The notes under the pieces: model-generated
What the model was told of the DNA's origin: nothing
Seen by the model: the letters and a program-made list of their open reading frames with translations, nothing else
The model's database searches: none
Origin: a virus
Virus record (IMG/VR): IMGVR_UViG_3300046535_001472
Location: 1 to 21,270 of that record
DNA length: 21,270 bases
Direction: 5' to 3' (one strand)
Translations under genes and position numbers: made by a program
Shown: in pieces, positions 13,251 to 19,300 of the stretch
Layout of the letters: every line of letters starts with the position of its first letter
How positions within the stretch are numbered: position 1 is the first letter of the stretch

Positions 13251-13690
13251 ATAGTCTCGACGGTCCCAAGGTCCGGCGCGGGCGACTTCTCGGCCTTCTC
13301 CTTTTTGGCTTTCGGCTCTTTCGGCTCCTTGGGCGGCTTGGGGATAGGCGGCAACTCACCAAACAACAACAATTGCCGCTTATCGCCCTGCGCCTTGGCC
13401 AATTTCTCGACCATCTTGCGCTCGTCGGCTTCGAGATCAGCAACCCATCCCTTGATCTTCTCCAAGGCAAGGATGATTTTGATCTCGGTCTTCGCCGACT
13501 TCTGCGACACGCCGCGCACCGCCATGTCTTCGTAGATCGCGGTCATACCCTCCTTCTCGCGCCGCGCCTTGTTCATGTAGACGCCGCGCGCACTCTCGAT
13601 GTTGGCGAAGTGAGCAAGGATGTCCTTGACGAACTTGCTTGTCATTCGCTCCGTCACTTCAACGTCAACCGACTTCGCTTCCTTAGCCAT
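13238..13690 (-). CDS. GapR-like (DUF2312-like) helical DNA-binding protein candidate
   Basis: Encodes 150 aa from the ATG at 13690 with AGGAG 5 nt upstream. Residues about 28-110 form a charged antiparallel helical bundle: FANIESARGVYMNKARREKE, then GMTAIYEDMAVRGVSQKSAK and ALEKIKGWVADLEAD. The order of a basic helix, an AIYEDMAxxG turn and a second Lys-rich helix recalls GapR/DUF2312 proteins, which clamp overtwisted DNA in Alphaproteobacteria. GapR itself is about 90 aa; here a Pro/Lys/Glu-rich tail of about 40 residues follows (PPIPKPPKEPKEPKAKKEKA). It overlaps the GcrA-like gene by 8 nt and is the last gene of the Cro-GcrA-GapR-like operon. The assignment is by pattern and could be wrong; a generic phage DNA-binding protein is the alternative. 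Confidence 0.5.
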   Translation of the reverse strand: MAKEAKSVDVEVTERMTSKFVKDILAHFANIESARGVYMNKARREKEGMTAIYEDMAVRGVSQKSAKTEIKIILALEKIKGWVADLEADERKMVEKLAKAQGDKRQLLLFGELPPIPKPPKEPKEPKAKKEKAEKSPAPDLGTVETIGAA

Positions 13691-14162
13691 ATGATCTCCT
13701 GACAACTGCCGTTGGTGAAATGTAAATCCGCAAGTGGGCACGGCAGTATGGCGACTTGCAGCCTCCGATGTATTCCTCCGCACGCGGCAAACCACAGACC
13801 ATCTGAAGTCTGTGTTTGTCGTCGCTGCGCTTATCAAGGATCGCCTTGCATCCGTTCTCCGTGTTGTCGAGGTACGCGACACCTTCTAACCAACAAAGCC
13901 CCTCCATGCTGATTGGTTCTGTAGCCATAACGATCCCCCGTTTGATGCCCCTTTGTCTTATCCTACCCCGCTGCAAGTGCGGACGCTTGCAGACAACTCC
14001 CGACGCCCTGATCCGATGAAGGCGACCAGCAACCATACTCGGCGTAATGTTGTTGTGGCCCCGCCGCTGCATCTCCTTGGACGCCGCTTGCTGCGAGTAC
14101 CCCGACAGCCACAACGAAGTCATTAGCGCATCCATCTCGCTGGTCCAGGGCGGCGCTCTCAT
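13683..14162 (-). CDS. GcrA-family cell-cycle regulator homologue
   Basis: Encodes 159 aa from the ATG at 14162, which overlaps the previous stop as ATGA; AGGGGG lies 4 nt upstream. The N-terminus (PPWTSEMDALMTSLWLSGYS, then QQAASKEMQ and TPSMVAGRLHRIRASG) is the GcrA helix-turn-helix: Trp-Thr followed by an LWxxGxSxxxIAxxL-like pattern and GKVHRL-like GRLHRI. The C-terminal part has the expected Cys cluster (CKAILDKRSDDKH, VCGLP, KSPYCRAHLRIY). In Caulobacter and relatives GcrA binds sigma-70-bound RNA polymerase and acts at promoters carrying CcrM-methylated GANTC sites. A phage copy could redirect host transcription or regulate phage genes. The window itself contains no GANTC that I could find. 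Confidence 0.8.
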   Translation of the reverse strand: MRAPPWTSEMDALMTSLWLSGYSQQAASKEMQRRGHNNITPSMVAGRLHRIRASGVVCKRPHLQRGRIRQRGIKRGIVMATEPISMEGLCWLEGVAYLDNTENGCKAILDKRSDDKHRLQMVCGLPRAEEYIGGCKSPYCRAHLRIYISPTAVVRRSYG

Positions 14163-14398
14163 TTTTCCCCCTCGAAGAGATTGGGATGCTCCAAGAAGAT
14201 GTCTGGCCGGATCGCTTTCGGCGGCAGTCCCATGATGCGCGCCACAACATTGACCCGTAGCGCCGGGACCTTGGTCCACTGCCCAACCGCCTGCCGCTGG
14301 ATGCCGCAGGCGGCGGCGATCTTAGCCTTCAACCCGCGCGTCGCGCCGATCTGGACGCAAACCTTGTCCTTCTTGGTCACTGGCTCCCTCGAATTCAT
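14159..14398 (-). CDS. Cro/YdaS-like HTH regulator
   Basis: Encodes 79 aa from the ATG at 14398: MNSREPVTKKDKVCVQIGA, then LKAKIAAACGIQRQAVGQWTK and VPALRVNVVARIMGLPPKA. This is the Cro/YdaS pattern, a short HTH with QRQAVGQW as recognition helix followed by RV..VARIMGLPP. The frame extends upstream to 14617, but that part has no Shine-Dalgarno and overlaps the promoter region. Upstream TTTACA and TATCCT boxes fit a short leader of about 22 nt. It is the first gene of a leftward operon with the GcrA-like and GapR-like genes, divergent from the recombination operon, the usual position for a lytic/lysogenic switch protein. Confidence 0.75.
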   Translation of the reverse strand: MNSREPVTKKDKVCVQIGATRGLKAKIAAACGIQRQAVGQWTKVPALRVNVVARIMGLPPKAIRPDIFLEHPNLFEGEK

Positions 14399-14426
14399 CC
14401 AGAAAATGTTTCCACGACAACGGGCA

Positions 14427-14454
14427 AGGATATCGAAGTCCGGGCCAATGTAAA
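14427..14454 (-). promoter_or_regulatory. Candidate promoter of the Cro-GcrA-GapR-like operon
   Basis: On the minus strand TTTACA (14454-14449, 5 of 6 to the -35 consensus) and TATCCT (14432-14427, 4 of 6 to the -10 consensus) are 16 nt apart. The -10 box is part of TATCCTTG, so a CCTTG motif overlaps it. The transcript would begin near 14420, giving a leader of about 22 nt. Confidence 0.5.
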
Positions 14455-14478
14455 GAAGTGCTTGCACGGCGAAGCGAA

Positions 14479-14535
14479 CAAGGCTACAACCTTGGAGTTG
14501 AGTTCCTTGACACACTAAAGCGCGGTCGAAAATGG
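14479..14535. promoter_or_regulatory. CCTTG palindrome and candidate rightward promoter (operator region)
   Basis: CAAGGCTACAACCTTG at 14479-14494 is an inverted repeat of the enriched CCTTG motif (5-bp arms, 6-nt centre). Seventeen bases downstream of its first half a perfect -35 box TTGACA (14507-14512) follows inside TTCCTTGACA, with a weak -10 candidate near 14530. This would drive the operon starting at 14616. A repressor recognising CCTTG would cover this -35 box and the -10 box of the leftward promoter. The rest of 14399-14615 shows no gene. Confidence 0.4.
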
Positions 14536-14615
14536 CAAAAGTCAGCGATGTATTCACCAAGGGACTAGGGCATCGCACTTGATTGTGATCCCTGACCAAA
14601 CAAAAGGGAGTAATC

Positions 14616-14885
14616 ATGACCGACGAAGAGCGACAGGATTACGTTGTTAACCTTGCTGACAGGATCAACAAGGTACTTGCTGGCGAGCGTTCGGACGATG
14701 CGCAAACCGCGCTGACGCTGGCTGTTGCCTGTCAGATAGTTGCCGCTGCGGCAAGCACCGATCAGATACCGCAGATATCCAAGGTGTTCGCCAGTCAACT
14801 GGATGGCTTCGTGCGACGCGATGACATGGTTGAGTGGATCAAGGCACATACCACGTTTGCCCCGGCAGCAAGAAGGGATCAGTGA
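14616..14885 (+). CDS. Small phage protein, first gene of the recombination operon
   Basis: Encodes 89 aa: MTDEERQDYVVNLADRINKV, then an acidic and Ala-rich helical middle (QTALTLAVACQIVAAAAST), then SKVFASQLDGFVRRDDMVEW. GGGAG lies 5 nt before the ATG. The stop shares a base with the next start (TGATG), so it is coupled to the RecE-like gene. No domain is recognised; small helical proteins in this position sometimes modulate recombination, but there is no direct evidence here. Confidence 0.7.
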   Translation: MTDEERQDYVVNLADRINKVLAGERSDDAQTALTLAVACQIVAAAASTDQIPQISKVFASQLDGFVRRDDMVEWIKAHTTFAPAARRDQ

Positions 14886-15817
14886 TGAAAGTCATTCCCT
14901 GGAACGGCAGACGGATCACCAAGCCGGGTTGGTACAGCGGCATTCCGATTGAAACATATCACAGTGCAGAACTATGCCTTGGCAAGGCGGTTTCGTCATC
15001 CGATCTGCGGACGTGCTGGAGCAAATCTCCTGCGCATATGTTTGTCAGATGGGCAGAGAACCCGAAACGCGAAGAGCGTAAGGTGACGGATCAGATGTTG
15101 CTTGGTGCGGTCGCGCACCATCTTCTGCTTGGCGAAGGAAGTTTCCGCACAAAGTACATTCCGTTCCCGGAGACGTATCGCGACAAGAAAACCGCCGTCG
15201 AAAAGCCGTGGCACAACGGTGCGGATGCCTGCAAGGCGTGGGTTACGAAGCAAACACTCGCTGGCAGGGTTCCAGTGCCGGTCAAGGACTTGCTCAAGAT
15301 GGTGGAGATGGCGAAGTCGCTCGCGCTGGAACCATTGGTGCGCGATGGCTTGTTAGTTGGCCACATCGAATGTTCCGGCTTCGTCAAAGACAAGGACACG
15401 GGCCTGTGGATCAAGACCCGCCCCGACGTGGTCCCGATGGTGAGCGACTTCGTTGATCTGAAGACCGCGAGCGAAGTGACGACGCCAGCGTTGCAATCAT
15501 CGATCCGCACCTACGGCTATCATCAGCAAGGAGCCTTGGTTTGGGAAGTCTGCGAGCAACTAGGATTGCCCTTCGAGAGCTTCACCTTGCTCTTCATCGA
15601 GACTGACATCCCCTATTGCGCCCGCACCGTCCCACTTCCTGATGACGATCTCGCACGCGGGCGACTTCAGAACCGCGCCATGCTGCGCCGGATCAAGCAG
15701 TGCATCGACACCGAGCACTGGCCCGGACCCGGCGAGGGCGACATCCGCCCGCTGCCCTTGTCCAAGGACGAGCGTGAGCGCATTGATGCAAGATTGAAAC
15801 TGGAGAACGTGACATGA
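14885..15817 (+). CDS. RecE-like exonuclease (PD-(D/E)XK, exodeoxyribonuclease VIII type)
   Basis: Encodes 310 aa, a putative 5'-3' dsDNA exonuclease for phage recombination. Visible features: SSSDLRTCWSKSPAHMF near residues 37-53; LLGAVAHHLLLGE (72-84), the H-x-LLLG helix; IECSGFVKDKDTGLWIKTRP (161-180) leading to D181 and DFVDLKTA with D191-L-K193, the PD-(D/E)XK core; and YGYHQQGALVWE (210-221) with the conserved Gln. These match the RecE C-terminal nuclease domain as seen in short phage versions. The start overlaps the preceding stop. The RecT-like gene lies 0.6 kb downstream in the same operon. Acts on DNA ends to give single strands for the annealase. Confidence 0.85.
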   Translation: MKVIPWNGRRITKPGWYSGIPIETYHSAELCLGKAVSSSDLRTCWSKSPAHMFVRWAENPKREERKVTDQMLLGAVAHHLLLGEGSFRTKYIPFPETYRDKKTAVEKPWHNGADACKAWVTKQTLAGRVPVPVKDLLKMVEMAKSLALEPLVRDGLLVGHIECSGFVKDKDTGLWIKTRPDVVPMVSDFVDLKTASEVTTPALQSSIRTYGYHQQGALVWEVCEQLGLPFESFTLLFIETDIPYCARTVPLPDDDLARGRLQNRAMLRRIKQCIDTEHWPGPGEGDIRPLPLSKDERERIDARLKLENVT

Positions 15818-16044
15818 GCAAGAGCATCCTGACACGACTACCGGAGAAAATGCGCAAACTACTAACAACAAGTCGCGAGCCGTGGCACATCGAGATAGGC
15901 GGGCGGCACTTCAAATTAAAGATAGGAAATCGCCTCGTTGCTATCCTACCGAGGGGCGGCAATTTGTCTGGCTTCCACGGACGCGCGGACAAGAACGCGA
16001 TGGCGAACATCAAGCGCGCGATCAGAGAGCAAGGGGAGGGCTGA
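15814..16044 (+). CDS. Small protein, possibly HicA-like fold, unknown
   Basis: Encodes 76 aa: MSKSILTRLPEKMRKLLTTS, then WHIEIGGRHFKLKIGNRLVA, ILPRGG and ANIKRAIREQGEG. The order strand-strand-loop-helix with a basic surface resembles HicA-like or double-stranded RNA-binding folds, but the conserved catalytic His of HicA toxins is not evident and no HicB partner follows, so a toxin role is unlikely. ATGA overlap at the start and TGATG overlap at the end tie it to the recombination operon. Unknown function. Confidence 0.6.
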   Translation: MSKSILTRLPEKMRKLLTTSREPWHIEIGGRHFKLKIGNRLVAILPRGGNLSGFHGRADKNAMANIKRAIREQGEG

Positions 16045-16421
16045 TGCCGAAGAACAAGGTATCGAGGTTCGATAAGAACGTCGGAGAGCGCATCCGCGAA
16101 GCACGCATAGCGAAGCGGATGTCGCAGACCAATCTCGGCGATCTCCTTGGTGTATCGTTCCAGCAAGTGCAAAAGTACGAGACAGGCCGAAACCGCGTGA
16201 GCGGCGAGCGGCTTGAATTGTTGGTCACGGCATTGAGCCGTCCGCTTGGCTTCTTCTTGCAGAGCGTCACCGACGTGCGTGCCGCCCCGGACCCGTTCGC
16301 CGCCATGCGGGCGAGCAAGGACGGGCATGAGTTGGCGGCGATGTGGACGAAGATGGAACAGCAAGACCATCACTGGCTGGTAGTCTCCGCGAGGCGTCTA
16401 ACAAGGAACGGGAGTGTCTGA
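16044..16421 (+). CDS. XRE-family HTH transcriptional regulator
   Basis: Encodes 125 aa. Residues about 13-68 form a classic XRE helix-turn-helix: NVGERIREARIAKRMSQTNL, GDLLGVSFQQVQKYETGRNR, VSGERLELLVTALSRPLGFF. The remainder is not recognised. A strong GGGGAGGG precedes the TGATG overlap start at 16044; the frame runs upstream to 15882 as a shadow of the neighbour. Being inside the recombination operon, between RecE-like and RecT-like genes, it may repress this or another phage promoter. With the Cro-like protein at 14159 it is the second candidate for a master regulator. Confidence 0.85.
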   Translation: MPKNKVSRFDKNVGERIREARIAKRMSQTNLGDLLGVSFQQVQKYETGRNRVSGERLELLVTALSRPLGFFLQSVTDVRAAPDPFAAMRASKDGHELAAMWTKMEQQDHHWLVVSARRLTRNGSV

Positions 16422-17436
16422 AATGGTGGACGTAAGCGAAGTCGAGAAGCGGGTTGATCGCGCAGTGACGGCAACGATCCCCGTCAGCGCGCACCTTGGT
16501 GGCATCGATCCCGAGAACTACGGACAAGTCATGGAGTTCGCCAAGACGATGGCGACGTGCCGCGCGGGCATTCCGAAATGGCTGCGCGGATCGGTTGGTG
16601 ATTGCTTGATGATCTGCACGCGCGCACTGCGTTGGGGTATGGACCCGTTCTTCGTCGCGGAGAAATCCTACTTGATGATCAGCCCGAAGAGCGGCGAAGA
16701 GCGGATCAGCTACGAGAGCCAATTGGTCCACGCCGTGATCGAGGCGCTTGCTCCTATCAAGGGCAGGCTACGCCATGAGATCAAAGGCGAGGGCGACGAA
16801 CGCTACTGCGTGGTATGGGCGACGTTCAAAGGAGAGGACACGCCGCACACTCACACCAGCGAAACGCTTGGCAAGCGCATCAAGGATATCGGCAAAAGCG
16901 AGAAGGGAAACTTTCGTGGCTCGCCGCTGTGGCTGACGAAACCAGCGGTGCAATTGTTCTACGATGCTTCACGTGATTGGTGCCGCGTGAACTGCCCGGA
17001 AGTCCTTGCTGGCGTCTATACGCGTGACGAGCTTGCGGACCATGAGATGGTCGATGTCACGCCGCCGAAGAGCAAGGTTGAGGAACTTGCGCAGCGATTG
17101 CGTGATCGGAAGATGGAGCACGCGCAACAAGGCTTCGATGCGGGGCACGTCAAACATGAGGCAGCGGCGCGTAGCTCGATCATCGAGGAAACCGCTCAAC
17201 AGGAGAAGACCGATGAACCTACCAAAGACCGCAGTGATGCAGATGACGATAAAGAACGGGGAGACGGTGTTCACGATAGAACAGATGATCCTGCACACCA
17301 GAGCGGAGATGCTGGCGGTGTCAGCGGAGATGCGGCGACTGTCGCGGAACATGCCGGATCATCGAGCGCGGGCGAGAAAGATCAAAGCGAAATCTTCCCG
17401 CCAGACCGCAAGCCGTCGAAAGGGAAGCGCAAGTGA
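16414..17436 (+). CDS. RecT-family single-strand annealing protein
   Basis: Encodes 340 aa from a GTG at 16414 (AAGGA 6 nt upstream); ATG at 16423 with GGGAG is an equally good alternative. The core (about residues 25-215) has the RecT pattern: MEFAKTMATCRAGIPKWLRG, SVGDCLMICTRALRWGMDPF, SYLMISPKSGEERISYESQL, AVIEALAPIKGRLRHEIKG, and LWLTKPAVQLFYDASRDWCR. RecT annealases pair complementary single strands made by RecE-type nucleases; the RecE-like gene is upstream in the same operon. From about residue 265 the sequence becomes an acidic, Asp/Gly/Ser-rich low-complexity tail, exactly where a second frame opens at 17213. The tail may be an overprinted extension rather than a functional domain. 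Core assignment is firm. Confidence 0.88.
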   Translation: MSEMVDVSEVEKRVDRAVTATIPVSAHLGGIDPENYGQVMEFAKTMATCRAGIPKWLRGSVGDCLMICTRALRWGMDPFFVAEKSYLMISPKSGEERISYESQLVHAVIEALAPIKGRLRHEIKGEGDERYCVVWATFKGEDTPHTHTSETLGKRIKDIGKSEKGNFRGSPLWLTKPAVQLFYDASRDWCRVNCPEVLAGVYTRDELADHEMVDVTPPKSKVEELAQRLRDRKMEHAQQGFDAGHVKHEAAARSSIIEETAQQEKTDEPTKDRSDADDDKERGDGVHDRTDDPAHQSGDAGGVSGDAATVAEHAGSSSAGEKDQSEIFPPDRKPSKGKRK

Positions 17437-17470
17437 TACTGCTACGACAGAGACGACCGCGCGTCAGTGA
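17213..17470 (+). CDS. Possible overprinted gene inside the recT 3' end (85 aa)
   Basis: In the +1 frame relative to the RecT-like gene, an ATG at 17213 follows AGGAG by 7 nt. The product begins MNLPKTAVMQMTIKNGETVF and continues TIEQMILHTRAEMLAVSAEM, a balanced alternation of strand and helix that looks like a real small protein up to about residue 50; the last 30 residues are basic and low in complexity. Before 17213 the same frame is Arg-rich junk, so the change in character coincides with the start. It overlaps RecT's tail over its first 224 nt and the HNH-like gene by 38 nt. No family recognised. Confidence 0.45.
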   Translation: MNLPKTAVMQMTIKNGETVFTIEQMILHTRAEMLAVSAEMRRLSRNMPDHRARARKIKAKSSRQTASRRKGSASDTATTETTARQ

Positions 17471-17768
17471 CGTAAAATACCTTGCTTGGCTCCGTACGCA
17501 GCCGTGCGCGTGCTGCGGACAATCCGGCCCGTGCGATGCCGCGCATCTTCGTGCGTCCTCGATCAAACATTCCAAAGACCAAGCAATAGGGCGTAAGCCT
17601 GATGACAAGTGGGCACTGCCGCTGAAACACGACCACCATATGGACCAGCACAATTTCGGCGACGAGATTGGTTGGTGGAGGGCGCATGGCGTAGCTGATC
17701 CGTTTGCGCTGTGCCGGGCGCACTATCGTCGCTATCTGCAACACTTCAAACAAGGAGATCATCTATGA
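17433..17768 (+). CDS. HNH-like nuclease (DUF968/Ref-type pattern)
   Basis: Encodes 111 aa. It starts with a GTG that overlaps the RecT stop as GTGA. Motifs: QPCACCGQSGPCDAAHLRAS (a CxxC followed by a His), then DDKWALPLKHDHHMDQHNFG with a HDHH cluster, and GDEIGWW. This order is typical of short phage HNH nucleases of the DUF968/Ref type, which bind zinc through the Cys pair and cut DNA through the His pairs. In P1, Ref is a RecA-dependent nuclease; such genes often sit with recombination genes, as here. The specific reaction is inferred. It overlaps the next start as ATGA. Confidence 0.75.
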   Translation: MILLRQRRPRVSDVKYLAWLRTQPCACCGQSGPCDAAHLRASSIKHSKDQAIGRKPDDKWALPLKHDHHMDQHNFGDEIGWWRAHGVADPFALCRAHYRRYLQHFKQGDHL

Positions 17769-18181
17769 CCGACATCGCCATGCGACTTCCAGCTAACCGC
17801 CAGCATCCGCGTCCCACCATTGATGCGGAGATGTCGCACACGCTCGCGATGCTCAATCAACCATTTGATCACGAAGGACTGCGCCCGACTGTCGAGCACG
17901 TTGATGAAGACGATATCGGACGCTTGTCGGCGGAAGCCGTGCAGGCGCAGTACGAGGCAACGGCGAAGTGCGTCGAACAGATGGGCGAGATGATCTTGGA
18001 CAACATGGCGAAGGTCCAAGCGCTGACGAAGGAGGCCGACGCAGCCCTGAAGTTGATAGCTGAAGCGGCGAAGGTCGTGCGCGACAAGGGTAATCTGTTC
18101 AGCGCTCAGATCGACCAAGCAAGCGCCGCGCTCAAAGCGGCGTGCGACACGTGCAAGGCGGTGATGGAGCGCAACGGCTAA
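17765..18181 (+). CDS. Helical protein, last gene of the recombination operon
   Basis: Encodes 138 aa. AAGGAG lies 7 nt before the ATG. The N-terminal third is Pro-containing (MRLPANRQHPRPTIDAEM); the rest is long helix rich in Ala, Lys and Glu (AEAVQAQYEATAKCVEQMGE, then ALTKEADAALKLIAEAAKVV), probably a coiled-coil hairpin, with two Cys near the C-terminus (CDTCKAVMERNG). Proteins of this style are frequent in alphaproteobacterial phages and I know no function for them. The stop is followed directly by the hairpin at 18186-18221. Confidence 0.7.
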   Translation: MTDIAMRLPANRQHPRPTIDAEMSHTLAMLNQPFDHEGLRPTVEHVDEDDIGRLSAEAVQAQYEATAKCVEQMGEMILDNMAKVQALTKEADAALKLIAEAAKVVRDKGNLFSAQIDQASAALKAACDTCKAVMERNG

Positions 18182-18221
18182 AAAAGGCCCCGCGCGAGTG
18201 TCATCAGTCTCGCGCGGGGCC
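18180..18221 (-). terminator. Strong intrinsic terminator for leftward transcription
   Basis: A perfect 13-bp stem (18186-18198 GGCCCCGCGCGAG, 18209-18221 CTCGCGCGGGGCC) with a 10-nt loop. The minus strand continues from the stem into six T residues (18185-18180), the layout of a Rho-independent terminator for the leftward tail/lysis transcript. On the plus strand the hairpin follows the recombination operon directly but is followed by AAGGAAGG, so it can only be a weaker terminator there. Confidence 0.8.
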
Positions 18222-18261
18222 AAGGAAGGCTGTACCCTACAACTCCTTGATAGGTGAAACT

Positions 18262-18603
18262 ATGACGCCGATCAAGATCGTTCTGTTCTCGGCCGTGCTG
18301 ACGCTCACGCTGGCGTTCACTCTGCATCGCATGTCCTTGATGCGGCCAAGCCGCGCTGCGGAAGACAATCCCTTGAACTACTCGTACTGGCCCGCGCTCC
18401 CGAAGACAGACCGGGAGCCGCTGCGGATCACGCCGCCGCCGCCGGTGCCGATACCGGAGCCGCTCGTGCACGAAGTCCTTGTGTCGCGGCCGAATGCCGT
18501 CACCAAGAAGCCGCCGCCATCCGACGATGGTATCTGCGCGCGGTATAATCTGCACAAGGTCTGGACGCCGAATGGCAAGTCGTGGCACTGCCGCCCGCAC
18601 TAA
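18262..18603 (+). CDS. Membrane-anchored Pro-rich envelope protein
   Basis: Encodes 113 aa from the ATG at 18262 with GGTG upstream. An N-terminal hydrophobic segment (IKIVLFSAVLTLTLAFTL, residues 4-21) acts as a signal anchor or signal peptide. Then follow a Pro-rich stretch (ITPPPPVPIPEPL) and a C-terminal module with two Cys (DDGICARYNLHKVWT, then GKSWHCRPH). I recognise the last pattern (CxRxxLxKVxTxxGxSWxCR) from many small exported proteins of Bradyrhizobium and Rhodopseudomonas, which supports the host guess. It stands alone between the leftward terminator and parS, so it is probably a moron with its own control. The two Cys may form a periplasmic disulfide. Function unknown. Confidence 0.65.
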   Translation: MTPIKIVLFSAVLTLTLAFTLHRMSLMRPSRAAEDNPLNYSYWPALPKTDREPLRITPPPPVPIPEPLVHEVLVSRPNAVTKKPPPSDDGICARYNLHKVWTPNGKSWHCRPH

Positions 18604-18665
18604 GCTCTTGCGGCGGCAGTGATTTCCTTGTAGAACCGATTTTGGGAGCATCGAGAAGTGGCCAG

Positions 18666-18681
18666 TGTTTCACGTGAAACA
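18666..18681. promoter_or_regulatory. parS: Consensus parS site
   Basis: TGTTTCACGTGAAACA at 18666-18681 is a perfect 16-bp palindrome identical to the parS sequence recognised by chromosomal ParB of Caulobacter and many Alphaproteobacteria. It lies in the noncoding gap 18604-18772 that otherwise shows no gene. By composition alone a perfect match is not expected in 21 kb. No other convincing copy was found. Chromosomal ParB of the host, or the ParB-domain protein at 11734-13221, are the candidate ligands. Confidence 0.85.
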
Positions 18682-18772
18682 AGGAAAACGGCCAGCGCGG
18701 CCCGCTGAGTGCCCTTCCTTGATCCCGCCATCCCCCTAGCGCTCGACCCCCAAAAGCCTACAGACGGCCGGT

Positions 18773-18961
18773 CTATCCAAGGATTTGTCCCTGTTTGCGG
18801 GGAGGGCGGGCGCTTACAGTCGCCCCTACAGTTTGAAGCACGTTGGTTCGTGCTGCCGTCCCCGGCTCCTTGTACCGCGCCTTGAGCCGGATCGCGAGCG
18901 CAGCCTTCCGATAGATCGCCAGAAGCGCCGCGCGTCTGCGCTCGCGATCCTTGCACGTCAC
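18773..18961 (-). CDS. Small basic protein (62 aa), end of the lysis cassette
   Basis: Begins with a GTG at 18961 that overlaps the preceding stop as GTGA. It reads VTCKDRERRRAALLAIYRKA, then ALAIRLKARYKEPGTAARTN and a basic C-terminus (SARPPRKQGQILG). The N-terminal half is a basic amphipathic helix. No Shine-Dalgarno is seen, so translation would rely on coupling. The frame extends to 19105 as a shadow of the neighbours. It might assist lysis or be a spurious downstream frame; the GTGA overlap favours a real gene. Confidence 0.45.
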   Translation of the reverse strand: MTCKDRERRRAALLAIYRKAALAIRLKARYKEPGTAARTNVLQTVGATVSARPPRKQGQILG

Positions 18962-19068
18962 GGCGTCAGGTCCGCTGGCGGCACGTCCACGAACAGGTAG
19001 AGCGCCAGCACAACAAGGATAATCGCGATGAAAATCGCTGCGACGAAATAGATCGTGCGATCCTTCAT
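18958..19068 (-). CDS. Tiny single-TM protein of the lysis cassette (36 aa)
   Basis: Encodes 36 aa: MKDRTIYFVAAIFIAIILVV followed by LALYLFVDVPPADLTP. A short charged N-terminus precedes one transmembrane helix and a short acidic periplasmic tail. ATGA overlap with the holin-like gene upstream and GTGA overlap with the next gene. Its size and location suggest an antiholin, holin partner or small lysis accessory, but no family is recognised. The frame extends to 19221 only as a shadow of the neighbour. Confidence 0.6.
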   Translation of the reverse strand: MKDRTIYFVAAIFIAIILVVLALYLFVDVPPADLTP

Positions 19069-19295
19069 CGGAAAACCGGACGGGGCAGACCCGGTCCCAT
19101 GCCAATGACGCCGGAAATCCAGATGACGATGGCGATCAAGCAAAGCAATCCGACGATTACTCTGCCCCACTTCTCGATGTTGGCATCGAGGCTCCAACCC
19201 ATGAAGGAGACGATCAACCATCGGATCGCGAACGCAACGAAGATCACGATTGCGATGTAGAGCAGCAAGTACAGAAAGCTAATCAGTATGGCCAT
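19065..19295 (-). CDS. Holin-like two-TM protein
   Basis: Encodes 76 aa from the ATG at 19295, chosen because AAGGAG lies 8 nt upstream; a GTG at 19304 would overlap that Shine-Dalgarno. Two hydrophobic helices are clear: AILISFLYLLLYIAIVIFVA (about 2-21, continuing FAIRWLIV) and VIVGLLCLIAIVIWISGVIG (about 46-65), joined by a loop with SLDANIEKWGR. Small size, two membrane spans and position directly downstream of an endolysin point to a holin, which releases the endolysin through the inner membrane. The family is not identified, so this is inferred from layout. Confidence 0.55.
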   Translation of the reverse strand: MAILISFLYLLLYIAIVIFVAFAIRWLIVSFMGWSLDANIEKWGRVIVGLLCLIAIVIWISGVIGMGPGLPRPVFR

Positions 19296-19300
19296 GCTCG

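Noticed and set aside
15814-16044. HicA toxin of a toxin-antitoxin pair
   Set aside because: The conserved His is not evident and no HicB-like partner follows; the next gene is an XRE regulator that overlaps it as part of a recombination operon.
15693-16373. 226-aa minus-strand ORF across the RecE-like/XRE region
   Set aside because: It is antisense to three well-supported overlapping genes, is rich in Arg/His/Leu, and has no recognisable domain.
16966-16981. Possible second parS (TGCTTCACGTGATTGG)
   Set aside because: It keeps the CACGTG core but differs from consensus at about five positions and lies in the RecT coding core; it is probably chance.
18500-18682. Minus-strand ORF starting MFHVKH
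   Set aside because: The start is simply a translation of parS (the same peptide appears wherever parS lies in a frame); the rest is antisense to the Pro-rich membrane protein.
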